From: Aquificaceae bacterium
GTDB taxonomy: Bacteria; Aquificota; Aquificia; Aquificales; Aquificaceae
DNA length: 64,000 nucleotides
Direction: 5' to 3'
NCBI GenBank assembly: GCA_026981975.1
Contig: JALSHV010000002.1
Span: 45,355 to 109,354, forward strand
This document shows positions 32,881 to 41,976 of the stretch, in pieces. The position numbers were made by a program, and so were the translations under genes. Numbering within the stretch: the stretch's first letter is position 1; each line of letters begins with the position of its first letter. The notes beneath the pieces are model-generated. The model did no database searches. It saw only the letters and a program-made list of their open reading frames with translations, and was not told where the DNA came from.

Positions 32881-35448
32881 ATGTGCTTTAAAGGACCAGT
32901 AAAAAGGCTTGATTGCTTCCTGCTTATAACCATTTCCTTGGTAGCATTACTGGTTTTTTTAGCTATTTATCTTTTTGTTTATAACTCAACGGTTTTTCTT
33001 ATTAAAGAAAACAGCGAAACTTTTGCAAGAGCTGTTGCAAGACAAACCTTTAACGATATGTTCCAGCTCATGAGAAGAGGTTGGACAAGAGAAGAACTTC
33101 TTCAGTTTTTAAAAGGAATTAAAACAGCTCATACTGATATTCAAGTAGATGTAAACATATACAGAGGTGTGTTAGTAAGAGAACTCTTCGGAGATATAGA
33201 AGAACCACCCCCCAGTGAGTATGTGGAAAAGGCTTTTAAAGAAGGCAGAGAAATAAAGGAAGACAGAAACAACATTCTCTACTACGCTTATCCTCTTAAG
33301 GCAAGAGCGGAGTGTTTGCGCTGTCATGTAAACGCCAAAGAAGGAGATGTTCTGGGAGTTATAGAAATACAGCAAGATCTGACAGCGGTTATGTCCGCTC
33401 TTAAAAGGAAACTACTTGTAGTAGGTCTTTATATAATTCCCATACCTCTTATAGGTGCGGGTATTGTTCTGTTTATATTTAACCGCAGGGTTGAATCTTC
33501 TCTGAGGAAACTCAACGAAAGTGTTGAACATCTTCAAAGTGTATCTGACCTTAAAACTATAAAGGTTAACGAGATAAACTTCGGTTTTGAAGAACTCAAC
33601 CGCATAGGAAAAAGCATAGGAAAGCTTACCGACAGATTAAGGGAAATAGCGGTAGACAAAGATATTCTTGAATTTGAACTCTCTCTTTTGGAGAAGTCTG
33701 TTCTTACTTCGGAAGCAATAACAGACTGGAAGGATTTTTTTAAATCTGTTTTAACGGAAGTTTCCGATGTTCTTGATTTTACCTATTTTATGGTGATTTC
33801 CAAGGAAGAGAATGAGTCCTTTGATGTTCATCTTTTCTGGTGCTGTAACTGTTATGAAGAGGAATCTTTCAGAAAAAGCTCGGAGAAAAGAATAATAAAT
33901 ATGCTCAGGGAAATGAAGTTCTGTTCTTTGAGGACTCAAATAGAGTTTGAACACATTCCCTTGGATACTGTTAAAAGAGTGAACAACTGCGAATTGTTAA
34001 AGCTCAGGCTTAGCACAAAACGTCTTTCTCTGAAAAAACCTTTTATGGACATACTGGTAGGAATAGCGGTAAGGGAAGAGGAAACAGTCAGAGAAGCGAA
34101 GGAACACGCTGTAGAAGGGCTTCTTACCACTCTGCTGAACATTCTCGGATCTATAAAGGCAATCAGCAAATACACGGAAAAGTTGGAATACTTTGCAGCA
34201 AGAGATCCCCTAACAGGACTTTACAACCAGCGGATTTTTTGGGAGCTATTTGACTATGAGATAGAGAGAGCAAAAAGACATAACTACAGATTTTCTCTTT
34301 TCATAATAGATCTGGACAATTTCAAACTCATAAACGACGTTTACGGTCATAACTTTGGAGATCAAGTTCTTAAAGAAATAGCACAAGTTCTTGAAAAGAT
34401 CTTTAGAAAAGAGGACATCATAGCACGCTACGGAGGTGATGAGTTTGCGGTAATTTTACCCTACACGAATTCCCAGCAGGCGGAGAATATCGCAAAGAGA
34501 TTAGTTAAAGCCTTTGATGAACTTTCCATAGAAGCTCCTAACGGTAAGATAATCAAAGTAACGTCTTCCATAGGTATAGCGGTTTTTCCGGATCACGGAC
34601 AAGATTCAAGAGATCTGTTTATTTTAGCAGACAGTATGCTCTACAGGGCAAAGGAAGCAGGCAAGAACAGATACGTTATACCCCAGGAGCAAGATATTGC
34701 AGCGGAGCAAGAGCTTGTTAACAAGAGTTTCTTTATATTAGAAAGGTCTGGAGAGATTAAGATTGTTCCCTTCTTCCAACCTATACTCAATCTTAAAACA
34801 CAAAAGACGGAAGGGTATGAAGTTCTGATGAGAGTTGAACAGGAAGGGAAAATCATGCCCGCTTCCGATTTTATATACACAGCGGAGAGAACCGCTTCTA
34901 TTCACAGATTAGACACTTCCCTTATGGAAAGTGCATTGGAGAAGGTTGTAAGGAAAGATTGCAGTCCTTTGCTGTTTTTCAATCTTTCTCCCAAGGTTTT
35001 GATAGTGGAGGAGTTTCTAACAAATGTAAAAGAAATAATAAAGAGTTTCGGAGTGAGTTTTGAAAACATAGTATTTGAAATAACAGAAAGGGAAACCGTC
35101 AGAAGTTTTGAAATTCTCAGGAAATTCGGAACCGAGTTGAAAAAACAGGGATTTAAGTTGGCTGTTGATGATTTCGGATCGGGATTTGCTTCCTTTACCT
35201 ATATAAAACTCCTTCCTGTTGACTTTGTAAAAATAGATGGGGATTTTATACGTTCTATGGTAAAGAGTGAAGTTGACAGGGCTTTTGTGGACAGCACAGT
35301 TCTTATGATGAAAACTCTAAGGATAAAAACAATAGCGGAATTCGTAGAGAGTGAAGAAATACTCAAAGCGGTTAAGGAAAAGAAAATAGACTACGCTCAG
35401 GGTTTTTACATAGGAAAGCCTTCATCGGAAGTATGCGATAAAATTTAA
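32881..35448 (+). CDS. Membrane heme-sensor diguanylate cyclase/phosphodiesterase (GGDEF-EAL)
   Basis: 855 residues. Membrane helices at about 12-35 and 177-200 enclose a periplasmic domain with CLRCH (145-149), a c-type heme site in a Tll0287/DUF3365-like sensor. A cytosolic GAF-like region (265-430) has a Cys-rich patch (C321, C322, C324, C348, C370). The GGDEF domain is intact (GGDEF 518-522) with the inhibitory RXXD site (509-512). The EAL domain (630-850) keeps the catalytic residues though the signature reads EVL (647-649), with DDFGSG and the final QGF. It may make or break c-di-GMP in response to periplasmic redox state, and is divergent from the cytochrome operon. Confidence 0.92.
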   Translation: MCFKGPVKRLDCFLLITISLVALLVFLAIYLFVYNSTVFLIKENSETFARAVARQTFNDMFQLMRRGWTREELLQFLKGIKTAHTDIQVDVNIYRGVLVRELFGDIEEPPPSEYVEKAFKEGREIKEDRNNILYYAYPLKARAECLRCHVNAKEGDVLGVIEIQQDLTAVMSALKRKLLVVGLYIIPIPLIGAGIVLFIFNRRVESSLRKLNESVEHLQSVSDLKTIKVNEINFGFEELNRIGKSIGKLTDRLREIAVDKDILEFELSLLEKSVLTSEAITDWKDFFKSVLTEVSDVLDFTYFMVISKEENESFDVHLFWCCNCYEEESFRKSSEKRIINMLREMKFCSLRTQIEFEHIPLDTVKRVNNCELLKLRLSTKRLSLKKPFMDILVGIAVREEETVREAKEHAVEGLLTTLLNILGSIKAISKYTEKLEYFAARDPLTGLYNQRIFWELFDYEIERAKRHNYRFSLFIIDLDNFKLINDVYGHNFGDQVLKEIAQVLEKIFRKEDIIARYGGDEFAVILPYTNSQQAENIAKRLVKAFDELSIEAPNGKIIKVTSSIGIAVFPDHGQDSRDLFILADSMLYRAKEAGKNRYVIPQEQDIAAEQELVNKSFFILERSGEIKIVPFFQPILNLKTQKTEGYEVLMRVEQEGKIMPASDFIYTAERTASIHRLDTSLMESALEKVVRKDCSPLLFFNLSPKVLIVEEFLTNVKEIIKSFGVSFENIVFEITERETVRSFEILRKFGTELKKQGFKLAVDDFGSGFASFTYIKLLPVDFVKIDGDFIRSMVKSEVDRAFVDSTVLMMKTLRIKTIAEFVESEEILKAVKEKKIDYAQGFYIGKPSSEVCDKI

Positions 35449-35451
35449 ACT

Positions 35452-36543
35452 ATGAAACTTCAAGTAGACAGGGAGCTTCTTGAAGAAGCTCTGAAAAAAG
35501 CACGTGAAGCTACGGAAAAGAAGTCTGCTCTTCCTATATTGACAAATTTCCTCTTAGAGGGAAAAGATGAGCGTTTAACTGTGAAGGCAACTGATTTGGA
35601 AAATTACCTTATTCTCAAGGTAAAAGCGGACGTTCAACAAGAAGGCTCACTTTGTGTCAACTCAAGAAGCTTTGCAGATATAGTGAGAAATCTCCCTTCC
35701 GCTCTGGTGTATTTGGAAAAAGAAGAAGATAAACTCCTGATCACAGGCGGTAGGAGCAGATTTAAACTTCCTCTACTGTCCGCGGAGGATTTCCCGGAAT
35801 TTCCTATTCCCCCTACGGGCGGAGAAAAAGTAGAAGGTTCTCTTATCCTTAAAGGAGCGGAGAAAACGGAATACGCTATAGCTAAAGATGAAACAAGAAT
35901 ATCACTTCAGGGATTGTATATCAGAGGTTTTGAAGAAAGAATCCACTTTGTAGGATCGGACGGGCACAGGTTGGCTTTGTATCAACCCGAAGGCTCTTTT
36001 TCAGAACAGCTCTTGATTCCCCGTAAGAGTCTGAGAGTTCTGAATAAGTTACTGACGGGTATAGAGGAGATAGAAATTGCTTGCGGATCGGAGGGAAATT
36101 TTGCAAGCTTCAAAGGAGAGGATTGGCTTTTGATAGTCCGTCTTCTTGAAGGGGATTATCCGGACTACATAGCGGTGATCCCTTCAGAGTTCTCGGCGGA
36201 AGTTCTCGTTCCCGTTGATCAGATGAAAAAAGCCCTGAGAAGGCTTTCCGGACTTGCGGAAGGGAAAATTTTTCCCGTAAAGGTAACCCTCAACGACAAC
36301 CTTATGATTTTAGAGTTCACCGATCCGGAATTCGGTGAAGGAAGGGAAGAGGTAGACGCGGATTACGTGGGAGATGTTTTTGAAATAGGTTTTAACGGTA
36401 AGTATTTAATTGAAGCTCTTGAAGCCTTTGACTCGGAGAAAGTATGGTTTAAGTTTACTACGCCAGATACCGCCGCTTTGTTGGAAGCGGACGACTACGA
36501 GAAAGATCCCTATAAGTGTATAATTATGCCTATGCGTCTGTAA
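35452..36543 (+). CDS. dnaN: DNA polymerase III beta sliding clamp
   Basis: 363 residues in three clamp domains. N-terminal [26 protein letters not shown], the central GSDGHRLAL and the C-terminal PMRL (the end that seals the peptide-binding pocket) are typical of bacterial DnaN. It tethers the polymerase to DNA. It starts 3 bp after the GGDEF-EAL gene; TAAAAT lies 7 nt upstream and no Shine-Dalgarno is seen. No dnaA or gyrB is next to it, so this is not a classical origin region. Confidence 0.95.
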   Translation: MKLQVDRELLEEALKKAREATEKKSALPILTNFLLEGKDERLTVKATDLENYLILKVKADVQQEGSLCVNSRSFADIVRNLPSALVYLEKEEDKLLITGGRSRFKLPLLSAEDFPEFPIPPTGGEKVEGSLILKGAEKTEYAIAKDETRISLQGLYIRGFEERIHFVGSDGHRLALYQPEGSFSEQLLIPRKSLRVLNKLLTGIEEIEIACGSEGNFASFKGEDWLLIVRLLEGDYPDYIAVIPSEFSAEVLVPVDQMKKALRRLSGLAEGKIFPVKVTLNDNLMILEFTDPEFGEGREEVDADYVGDVFEIGFNGKYLIEALEAFDSEKVWFKFTTPDTAALLEADDYEKDPYKCIIMPMRL

Positions 36544-36553
36544 GGTATGTCCG

Positions 36554-36766
36554 ATGAAAAGTTTATTCTTGCTTATTGTGCTTGTTTTTCTTACCGCTCT
36601 CTGGAGTGCGGAAGATAGGAAAAATTACGTAGCTAAGAAAACAAAGAAAACTCTGAAAAAGAAATTTAAGAAAAAATACAGGGAATACATACCTCCGCGG
36701 GTAAATATAAGAACAGATGCTGAACGCCTTAAGATAAACGAAATACTCAGGGACACGTATGAGTAG
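36554..36766 (+). CDS. Small exported lysine-rich protein
   Basis: 70 residues: a signal peptide (MKSLFLLIVLVFLTALWS) and a strongly basic mature part (KKTKKTLKKKFKKKYR), ending in ordinary helix. I do not recognise it. It lies between dnaN and the LOG gene and overlaps the latter by 8 bp, supporting that it is expressed. A role as a nucleic-acid- or envelope-binding peptide is only speculation. Confidence 0.6.
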   Translation: MKSLFLLIVLVFLTALWSAEDRKNYVAKKTKKTLKKKFKKKYREYIPPRVNIRTDAERLKINEILRDTYE

Positions 36767-37517
36767 AGATAGCCTGAGAATTATAGAGGAACTAAAACTG
36801 CGTCAGGGTGACACTTGGAGAGTATTGAAGATAATGAGTGAGTTTGTCCAAGGATTTGATGAATTGGCGGATATAGGACCCGCTGTGACTTTTTTCGGCA
36901 GTTCCAGAAGCACAGAGAGAGACAGATACTACCGTCTTGCTTATGAAACAGCTTTTAACTTGGGAAGATTAGGATATACGATAATCACAGGTGGCGGACC
37001 GGGTATAATGGAAGCTGCTAACAGGGGAGCTTACGATAGCGGAACTATTTCGGTAGGACTCAATATAGAAATACCTACGGAACAGCATCCGAACCGATAT
37101 CAGAACTTGTCTTTGCGTTTTAACTACTTCTTTGTAAGAAAAGTTATGCTCCTTAAATACTCCTTAGCTTACGTAATCTTTCCGGGTGGATTCGGCACAA
37201 TGGACGAACTCTTTGAAGCCCTTACTCTTATACAGACGGGTAAAAGTTATCGCTTTCCCCTTGTTCTTGTGGGTAGTGAATACTGGAAACCTCTTTTGGA
37301 TTTTATGGAAAATGTAATGGTGAAATTCGGCACAATAAACAGAGAAGATATAGATCTTATAAATCTTGTGGATACACCGCGGGAAGTTATGGAACTTATA
37401 TACGAAAGAAGCAGAGAAAAATACCGCTATCTTCAGGAGTATTACGGTGAGGAGACCGTATTTATGGAAAAACTGCGCAGGATAATGAAAAATCATGAAA
37501 CTCTTGCACATAGCTGA
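36759..37517 (+). CDS. LOG family protein (TIGR00730, nucleoside monophosphate phosphoribohydrolase-like)
   Basis: 252 residues. The Rossmann-like fold shows the two family hallmarks GGGPGIMEAANRGA and PGGFGTMDE, with a Glu-Thr-Gln-Lys catalytic area (ALTLIQTGK). Members release the base from AMP-type nucleotides or cytokinin ribotides; bacterial housekeeping members are often nucleotide-recycling enzymes. Length is in the normal range. It overlaps the SbcD-like gene by 23 bp. Confidence 0.9.
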   Translation: MSRDSLRIIEELKLRQGDTWRVLKIMSEFVQGFDELADIGPAVTFFGSSRSTERDRYYRLAYETAFNLGRLGYTIITGGGPGIMEAANRGAYDSGTISVGLNIEIPTEQHPNRYQNLSLRFNYFFVRKVMLLKYSLAYVIFPGGFGTMDELFEALTLIQTGKSYRFPLVLVGSEYWKPLLDFMENVMVKFGTINREDIDLINLVDTPREVMELIYERSREKYRYLQEYYGEETVFMEKLRRIMKNHETLAHS

Positions 37518-38625
37518 TCTTCATGCGGGAAAAACTCTTGGTAGAGTAAACAGGAATCCGGATCTTTACTACGCACTGCGTCAGATCTTGGACTTCTGCA
37601 GGGACAATAAGCCTGATTTAATCCTCATAGCGGGTGATATTTTTGATAAAGCCAACCCGGACAGCGAATCCAAAGAAATCGTCTTTGACTTTTTTCTGGA
37701 AGCAAAATCTTACAAAGCGGAAATTGTTCTTATAGCAGGAAACCACGACAGTTACGATTTTCTCAAAAGTATTAAAAAACTTTCCCGATTAGCGGGAGTT
37801 CACATATACGACAGACCCGATAAGGATAACTTCCTCTTTATGAAAGGAGATCTTGCTATAGCCTGCCTTCCTTATCCTTCGGAAAGAGTTTTAACCTCTG
37901 CGGAGGAAAAATCCAAAATCCAATACGCTGAAAAGGTTTCCCGATTTCTTAACTACATGGCGGACAGGGTAAAGGAAAAAAGAAAAAAAGTCCTTTTAAC
38001 TCATCTTTTCATAGCGGGTTCTCGTTATACCAGCACAGAAAGGGAAGCATCTCTTACACAGCACTACGCGGTTTTTCCTTCTTCACTACCTGCGGTTTTT
38101 GATTACGTAGCTCTTGGACATGTTCACAGATATCAGAGAGTAGAAGCTTCTCCCACTTACGCTTTTTATACGGGAACTCTTTATCAGCTTGACTTTTCAG
38201 AAGCGGGAGAGGATAAGTTTTTTAACTTCGTCCGATTGGAAGAAGGACCTCCCTGCGTTGAGGCTGTGAAGTTGGATATAAAAAATCCCTTGAATCTCTT
38301 TAAACTCTCACAGAGTGAAGTTCTGCGCAGGCTTGGGGAGCTAAAAAACACACCGGGGTATTTAAAGTTAATTATTAAAGTTGAAGAAAGGGAAACTTTA
38401 CCCTTTACCATGGATCGCCTAAGGGAGCATTTGGGAGAACGTCTTGTAAAGGTGGAGCAAATAGAACACAGATCTTATGAAACCAAAAACCTTGAATTTG
38501 AAAAGCTTACACCCTTGGATCTTTACAGAGAGTATCACCTTTTATCCTACGGTAAAGAACTTCCAGCGGAAGTGGAGAAAACTTTTACGAAACTTTTGGA
38601 AAAAGCCGAGGAGTTGCAGTTATAA
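37495..38625 (+). CDS. SbcD/Mre11-like DNA repair exonuclease
   Basis: 376 residues. The metallophosphoesterase core has all metal-site motifs: IADLHAG, AGDIFD, GNHDS, LTHLF and GHVHR. This is the Mre11/SbcD nuclease that with the SMC-like SbcC/Rad50 ATPase processes DNA ends and hairpins. The normal partner sbcC is not adjacent; dnaN lies two genes upstream. The C-terminal 110 residues form the helical capping region. Confidence 0.88.
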   Translation: MKLLHIADLHAGKTLGRVNRNPDLYYALRQILDFCRDNKPDLILIAGDIFDKANPDSESKEIVFDFFLEAKSYKAEIVLIAGNHDSYDFLKSIKKLSRLAGVHIYDRPDKDNFLFMKGDLAIACLPYPSERVLTSAEEKSKIQYAEKVSRFLNYMADRVKEKRKKVLLTHLFIAGSRYTSTEREASLTQHYAVFPSSLPAVFDYVALGHVHRYQRVEASPTYAFYTGTLYQLDFSEAGEDKFFNFVRLEEGPPCVEAVKLDIKNPLNLFKLSQSEVLRRLGELKNTPGYLKLIIKVEERETLPFTMDRLREHLGERLVKVEQIEHRSYETKNLEFEKLTPLDLYREYHLLSYGKELPAEVEKTFTKLLEKAEELQL

Positions 38626-38634
38626 TAGTCAATT

Positions 38635-39240
38635 ATGCGATACGATGTGATAATTGTAGGGGCGGGAGCGGCTGGACTCTCCTGCGCTCTTACGTTAGCT
38701 TCCGCAAAAGGTAGAGGTTGGGATTGGGCTGAGAACAGGCGTTACCTTGTGCTTGACACAGATCGTTCTGACATGAACAAGGCACTATTTAAAAACGTTC
38801 CCGGCATAGAAGAGATCTTAGGAGTTAATCTCCTTAAGAGGATAAAGCAGCAGATAAAGAATTGGAATTCTGTGGACTTTTTATCCGACAAAGTAGTAAA
38901 GGTAAAAGGAAAAAGAGGAAACTTTACCGTTACTACCGAAAAGGGAAAGGAGTTTTCCTCTGAGTTTGTAGTGCTTGCAACGGGTTTCCACAGATTTGAT
39001 ATAGAATGCGAAGGAGCTGAAGTTGTTGATAATTTCCGTTCTCCCAAACCCGGAAGAGTTATGTTAAAACACGATGGTAATTTTAAGATAAGAGACGGCT
39101 TGTTCGTTGCAGGTGTATTGGCAGGGGTAAGTTCTATGTTTACCACCGCTGCCGGCACGGGTGTTCAGGTGGCTATAGACATACTTTCCGAGTGGGCTGG
39201 TTCTCCCCTTGTAGTTCACGATGTTCCCCCAGAAGGGTGA
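38635..39240 (+). CDS. Small FAD-binding oxidoreductase-like protein
   Basis: 201 residues. The N-terminal dinucleotide site is IIVGAGAAGLSCALTLA; later come VVLATGF and the C-terminal DGLFVAGVLAG, the flavin-binding elements of thioredoxin reductase-like enzymes. The NADPH domain and a CXXC active site are absent, and the chain is much shorter than TrxR (about 310), so it is not a standard thioredoxin reductase. Substrate unknown. TATAAT lies 8 nt before the ATG and there is no Shine-Dalgarno. Stop and next start overlap (GTGA). Confidence 0.78.
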   Translation: MRYDVIIVGAGAAGLSCALTLASAKGRGWDWAENRRYLVLDTDRSDMNKALFKNVPGIEEILGVNLLKRIKQQIKNWNSVDFLSDKVVKVKGKRGNFTVTTEKGKEFSSEFVVLATGFHRFDIECEGAEVVDNFRSPKPGRVMLKHDGNFKIRDGLFVAGVLAGVSSMFTTAAGTGVQVAIDILSEWAGSPLVVHDVPPEG

Positions 39241-40112
39241 ATCTTAAATCTCTGCTTTCTTTTTTGATTTTTCTGGTATTTCTTTACATTCTCTTTTCTT
39301 TTATCCCTTTGAATGAACTGTTAAAAAGTGTTTCAGCAATAGACATAAAGACATTTTTCTTTTCTTTTCTTTTTTACAGTTTAAGTCAAATAAGCAGAAC
39401 TTTTAGGTGGAAGATTCTTATGAAAGAAATTCCTTTTGGTAAACTTTTTCTTCTGAACTCAGCAAATATACTTCTCAACAATATCTTACCTGCCAGAAGC
39501 GGTGAGTTGAGTTGGTTTTACTATAGTCGTAAGCTAGGTATAAACTTAAAGATATCACTGTGGAGTTTTCTTATAGGAAGACTTTACGATTTTTTTTCAC
39601 TTATTGTTATTTTTTCAATAAGCTATTCCTTGGTTTTTGTGAACTTTCTTACACTTTTTGTTTTACTTCTCTGTTTTTTTGTTGCTTATACTCTACCTTT
39701 TACGGTTAGGATAATACCTTCTGTGGGTAAGCTTACGGATTTAAAAGAATTTCTGAGAAAGGAATTTACATCTTCTCTTTCATTGAAGTTGTTTTTGATC
39801 TCCTTCTTGGGGGTTGTTGCAAAAGCGTATGCTCTTTTTATACTTACCCGTAATATTCTTGATATAAATCTCTTTATCTTTACAACCGCCTTTGCGGGAG
39901 GAGAGCTTACAAGTGTTTTGCCTTTTCACGGTTTTATGGGTTTTGGCACATACGAAGCGGGATTTCTGTTACCTCTTAATATGATGGGAATTGAGTTAAG
40001 AGATGCCCTTAAGGCGGGTTTTATAGCTCACAGTTTTTTATTACTTTCTTCTGCTGTTTTCGGCGGAATTTCTATCCTACTTTTGCATATTCCTTTTCGT
40101 AAATTTCCTTAA
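39237..40112 (+). CDS. Flippase-like membrane protein (UPF0104/LPG synthase TM family)
   Basis: About 291 residues, polytopic, 7-8 hydrophobic helices. The signatures LPARSGELSWFYYSRKLG and HGFMGFGTYEAGF match the UPF0104/AglD-like family, thought to move lipid-linked groups across the membrane. I chose GTG at 39237, which overlaps the preceding stop (GTGA) and puts the first helix at the N-terminus; an ATG at 39192 would add 15 polar residues inside the previous gene. The 3' end overlaps dxr by 41 bp. Confidence 0.82.
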   Translation: MNLKSLLSFLIFLVFLYILFSFIPLNELLKSVSAIDIKTFFFSFLFYSLSQISRTFRWKILMKEIPFGKLFLLNSANILLNNILPARSGELSWFYYSRKLGINLKISLWSFLIGRLYDFFSLIVIFSISYSLVFVNFLTLFVLLLCFFVAYTLPFTVRIIPSVGKLTDLKEFLRKEFTSSLSLKLFLISFLGVVAKAYALFILTRNILDINLFIFTTAFAGGELTSVLPFHGFMGFGTYEAGFLLPLNMMGIELRDALKAGFIAHSFLLLSSAVFGGISILLLHIPFRKFP

Positions 40113-41217
40113 CTTGCTTCCTTGCCCATTCCACAGTAAAAAGAATTTCTTCCACCGTTTTCGGTGCTGGAATGTTAACCTTTTCAAGAACCCTTTCTAC
40201 CATTGGAACTATATCAAGGAATCCTATCTTTCCCTTCAGAAAGAGATCTACTGATTCTTCATCTGCTCCTACAAGAGCGGGAATATAAGCTCCTCCTTTC
40301 TTGCTCACTGTTCTTACAAGGGATATTGCTTTGAACTTACTCTCATCAACTTCTTCAAAGTGAAGGGGAGACAGGGAAAGAAGAGAAGTTTCACCGAAAG
40401 GATAATTCTTTCTTTGAGGGTAAAAAACAGCGTAAGTTATAGGAATTCTCATATCGGTTTTCCCTACGTGCATTAGAAAAGTCCCGTCCTTGAGCTGAAC
40501 TGCTCCGTGAACAGAGCTTTCGGGGTGAATTACAACTTTGACCTTTTCCATATCTAAATTAAAAAGGTTTACAGCCTCTAACATTTCAAAACCTTTATTC
40601 ATCAAAGTTGCGGAATCCACTGTTATCTTAGCTCCCATATTCCAGCGGGGGTGTTTTAAAGCTTGTTCAACAGTGGCTTTCTTCATTTCTTCCAGACTCC
40701 AGTCTTTGAAAGGACCGCCGGAGGCGGTAATATACACACATTTGATTTCTTCCCTGTTTACACAGTGCATCAGCTGGAATAAAGCACTGTGTTCACTGTC
40801 CACGGGAATTATAAGCTCTCTGTTTTTCTTTACAATATCTCCCAAGCATATAATGGATTCCTTATTGGAAGCCAAAAGAATTTTCTTCTCTTTAAGTATC
40901 ACGTTTGTGGGTTTTATACCGCTGACACCCCCTATGGCGTTCATTACCCTGTCGGAAATTCTCACAGCTTCGGTTAATCCGCTGTCTCCGTGCAGATATT
41001 CCGTTTCCGACGGAAGATAAGAAAGCCATTGTTTTGAGGGAATTTCGTAACTCACCACTATTTTTGGCTTAAATCTTATCACTTGATGAAGCAATTTCTC
41101 AGAAGCTCTTTTGGCGACAAGAGCTGTTATCTCCACTTCCTCTTTAAACTTTTCTACTACCTGCAAAGTCTGAGTTCCTACGGAACCGGTGGATCCTAAA
41201 ACTGCAAGCTTTATCAT
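40072..41217 (-). CDS. dxr: 1-deoxy-D-xylulose 5-phosphate reductoisomerase
   Basis: 381 residues, standard Dxr length. It converts DXP to MEP with NADPH, the second step of the non-mevalonate isoprenoid pathway. LGSTGSVGTQTL (NADPH), ASNKESI, VDSEHSALFQ and TASGGPF (metal and substrate site) are all present. The gene is divergent from a small membrane protein across only 19 bp and overlaps the flippase-like gene at its 3' end by 41 bp. Confidence 0.97.
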   Translation of the reverse strand: MIKLAVLGSTGSVGTQTLQVVEKFKEEVEITALVAKRASEKLLHQVIRFKPKIVVSYEIPSKQWLSYLPSETEYLHGDSGLTEAVRISDRVMNAIGGVSGIKPTNVILKEKKILLASNKESIICLGDIVKKNRELIIPVDSEHSALFQLMHCVNREEIKCVYITASGGPFKDWSLEEMKKATVEQALKHPRWNMGAKITVDSATLMNKGFEMLEAVNLFNLDMEKVKVVIHPESSVHGAVQLKDGTFLMHVGKTDMRIPITYAVFYPQRKNYPFGETSLLSLSPLHFEEVDESKFKAISLVRTVSKKGGAYIPALVGADEESVDLFLKGKIGFLDIVPMVERVLEKVNIPAPKTVEEILFTVEWARKQVKEIYEKEYAKVG

Positions 41218-41236
41218 AGTCCTATATTTTATCCTT
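41218..41236. promoter_or_regulatory. 19-bp divergent intergenic region with overlapping -10-like boxes
   Basis: TATATT (41223-41228, plus) is 8 nt before the small membrane gene and TAAAAT (41226-41231, minus) is 8 nt before dxr. The two hexamers overlap by 3 bp. Transcription from them would start at or next to each ATG. Confidence 0.5.
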
Positions 41237-41431
41237 ATGAAGGATTTTCTTATATTTCTGACAGGATTTGTTTTAGGATTTGCTACAGCCCTTGCTTTGA
41301 TAATAGGAATAGTAGTGCTTCCCGTTATTCTGGGTTTGTTTCTTGTAATTCTACTGATAGCTTACTTTAAATACCGTAAGGAACAGAAAAGAAGAGAAGA
41401 AATTTTAAAGGATTTCTGGAAGGAAGAGTAG
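41237..41431 (+). CDS. Small integral membrane protein
   Basis: 64 residues from ATG 41237. A hydrophobic hairpin of two helices (residues about 3-20 and 20-42, FLTGFVLGFATALALIIGIVVL...) is followed by a charged tail KYRKEQKRREEILKDFW. An earlier in-frame ATG at 41189 would lie inside dxr on the other strand and is unlikely. I do not recognise the family. It ends 1 bp before the convergent YbjQ-like gene. Confidence 0.6.
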   Translation: MKDFLIFLTGFVLGFATALALIIGIVVLPVILGLFLVILLIAYFKYRKEQKRREEILKDFWKEE

Positions 41432-41432
41432 C

Positions 41433-41798
41433 CTATATCTTTACCGCAAGACCTCTTGCGATAACCCGTATGTGAGTGGCGTGTTCCTCTTTTTCTATTT
41501 GGAGTTCAAGAACAGCATTTGCTCCTATTTCTTTGGCTTTGTCCATTAACTTTTCAACTGTTGCTTCCTCAGCTAGTTCTACTGCAAATCCGTCTTCTAT
41601 AGGAACAACGGAGTAACTCTCTATTGTGCCGAAAATTCTTTTAACCTCGTATCCCGGTATGTGTTTTGAGTAAGTCACTACAACTTCTTCTTCCTTGCGA
41701 AGAGGTTGGTTTTCTTCCTTTTTTTCTTCCTTTTTCTCCGGACGTTTAACTTTTCTGCTGTATAGGAGTATTACCACTATGAGAAGAAGCGCTCCCAA
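41433..41798 (-). CDS. Membrane-anchored YbjQ/UPF0145-like protein
   Basis: About 121 residues: an N-terminal membrane helix (GALLLIVVILLYS), a charged linker of about 25 residues, then a domain with IPGYEVKRIFG and AKEIGANAVLELQIE, the pattern of YbjQ/heavy-metal-binding UPF0145 proteins. The start is uncertain: TTG 41798 has no ribosome site, while the open frame continues upstream through CTG codons preceded by a purine-rich AAAGGGGGG, so translation may begin a few codons earlier from a non-standard codon. Function unknown. Confidence 0.62.
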   Translation of the reverse strand: MGALLLIVVILLYSRKVKRPEKKEEKKEENQPLRKEEEVVVTYSKHIPGYEVKRIFGTIESYSVVPIEDGFAVELAEEATVEKLMDKAKEIGANAVLELQIEKEEHATHIRVIARGLAVKI

Positions 41799-41880
41799 AA
41801 CAATTTCCAGCAGAGCAATCCCCCCTTTTTAAAATACATTATATTTCCACTCGGAAAAAATTCAGTAAAGTGAAAGAGTT

Positions 41881-41933
41881 TTAACTTTGGGTTAAATTTT
41901 CAGAACTACCAACAAGATTGGAAAGCGATTTCC
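41881..41933. repeat. Two short inverted repeats upstream of nrdA
   Basis: TTAAC-5-GTTAA (41881-41895) and GGAAA-GCGA-TTTCC (41920-41933) lie in the 160-bp region before nrdA. They could be operators or a leader hairpin. They do not look like a clear NrdR box. Confidence 0.3.
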
Positions 41934-41976
41934 GTCGGTTTCGGGTTCTACAATTTTCCAAATGGAGGTTATGTCC

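Noticed and set aside
35452..36543. Replication origin next to dnaN
   Set aside because: No dnaA, DnaA-box cluster or long AT-rich region adjacent; the gene follows the GGDEF-EAL gene by 3 bp.
41962..41976. Earlier ATG start codons of nrdA
   Set aside because: They overlap or directly abut the TGGAGG ribosome site that correctly serves ATG 41977.
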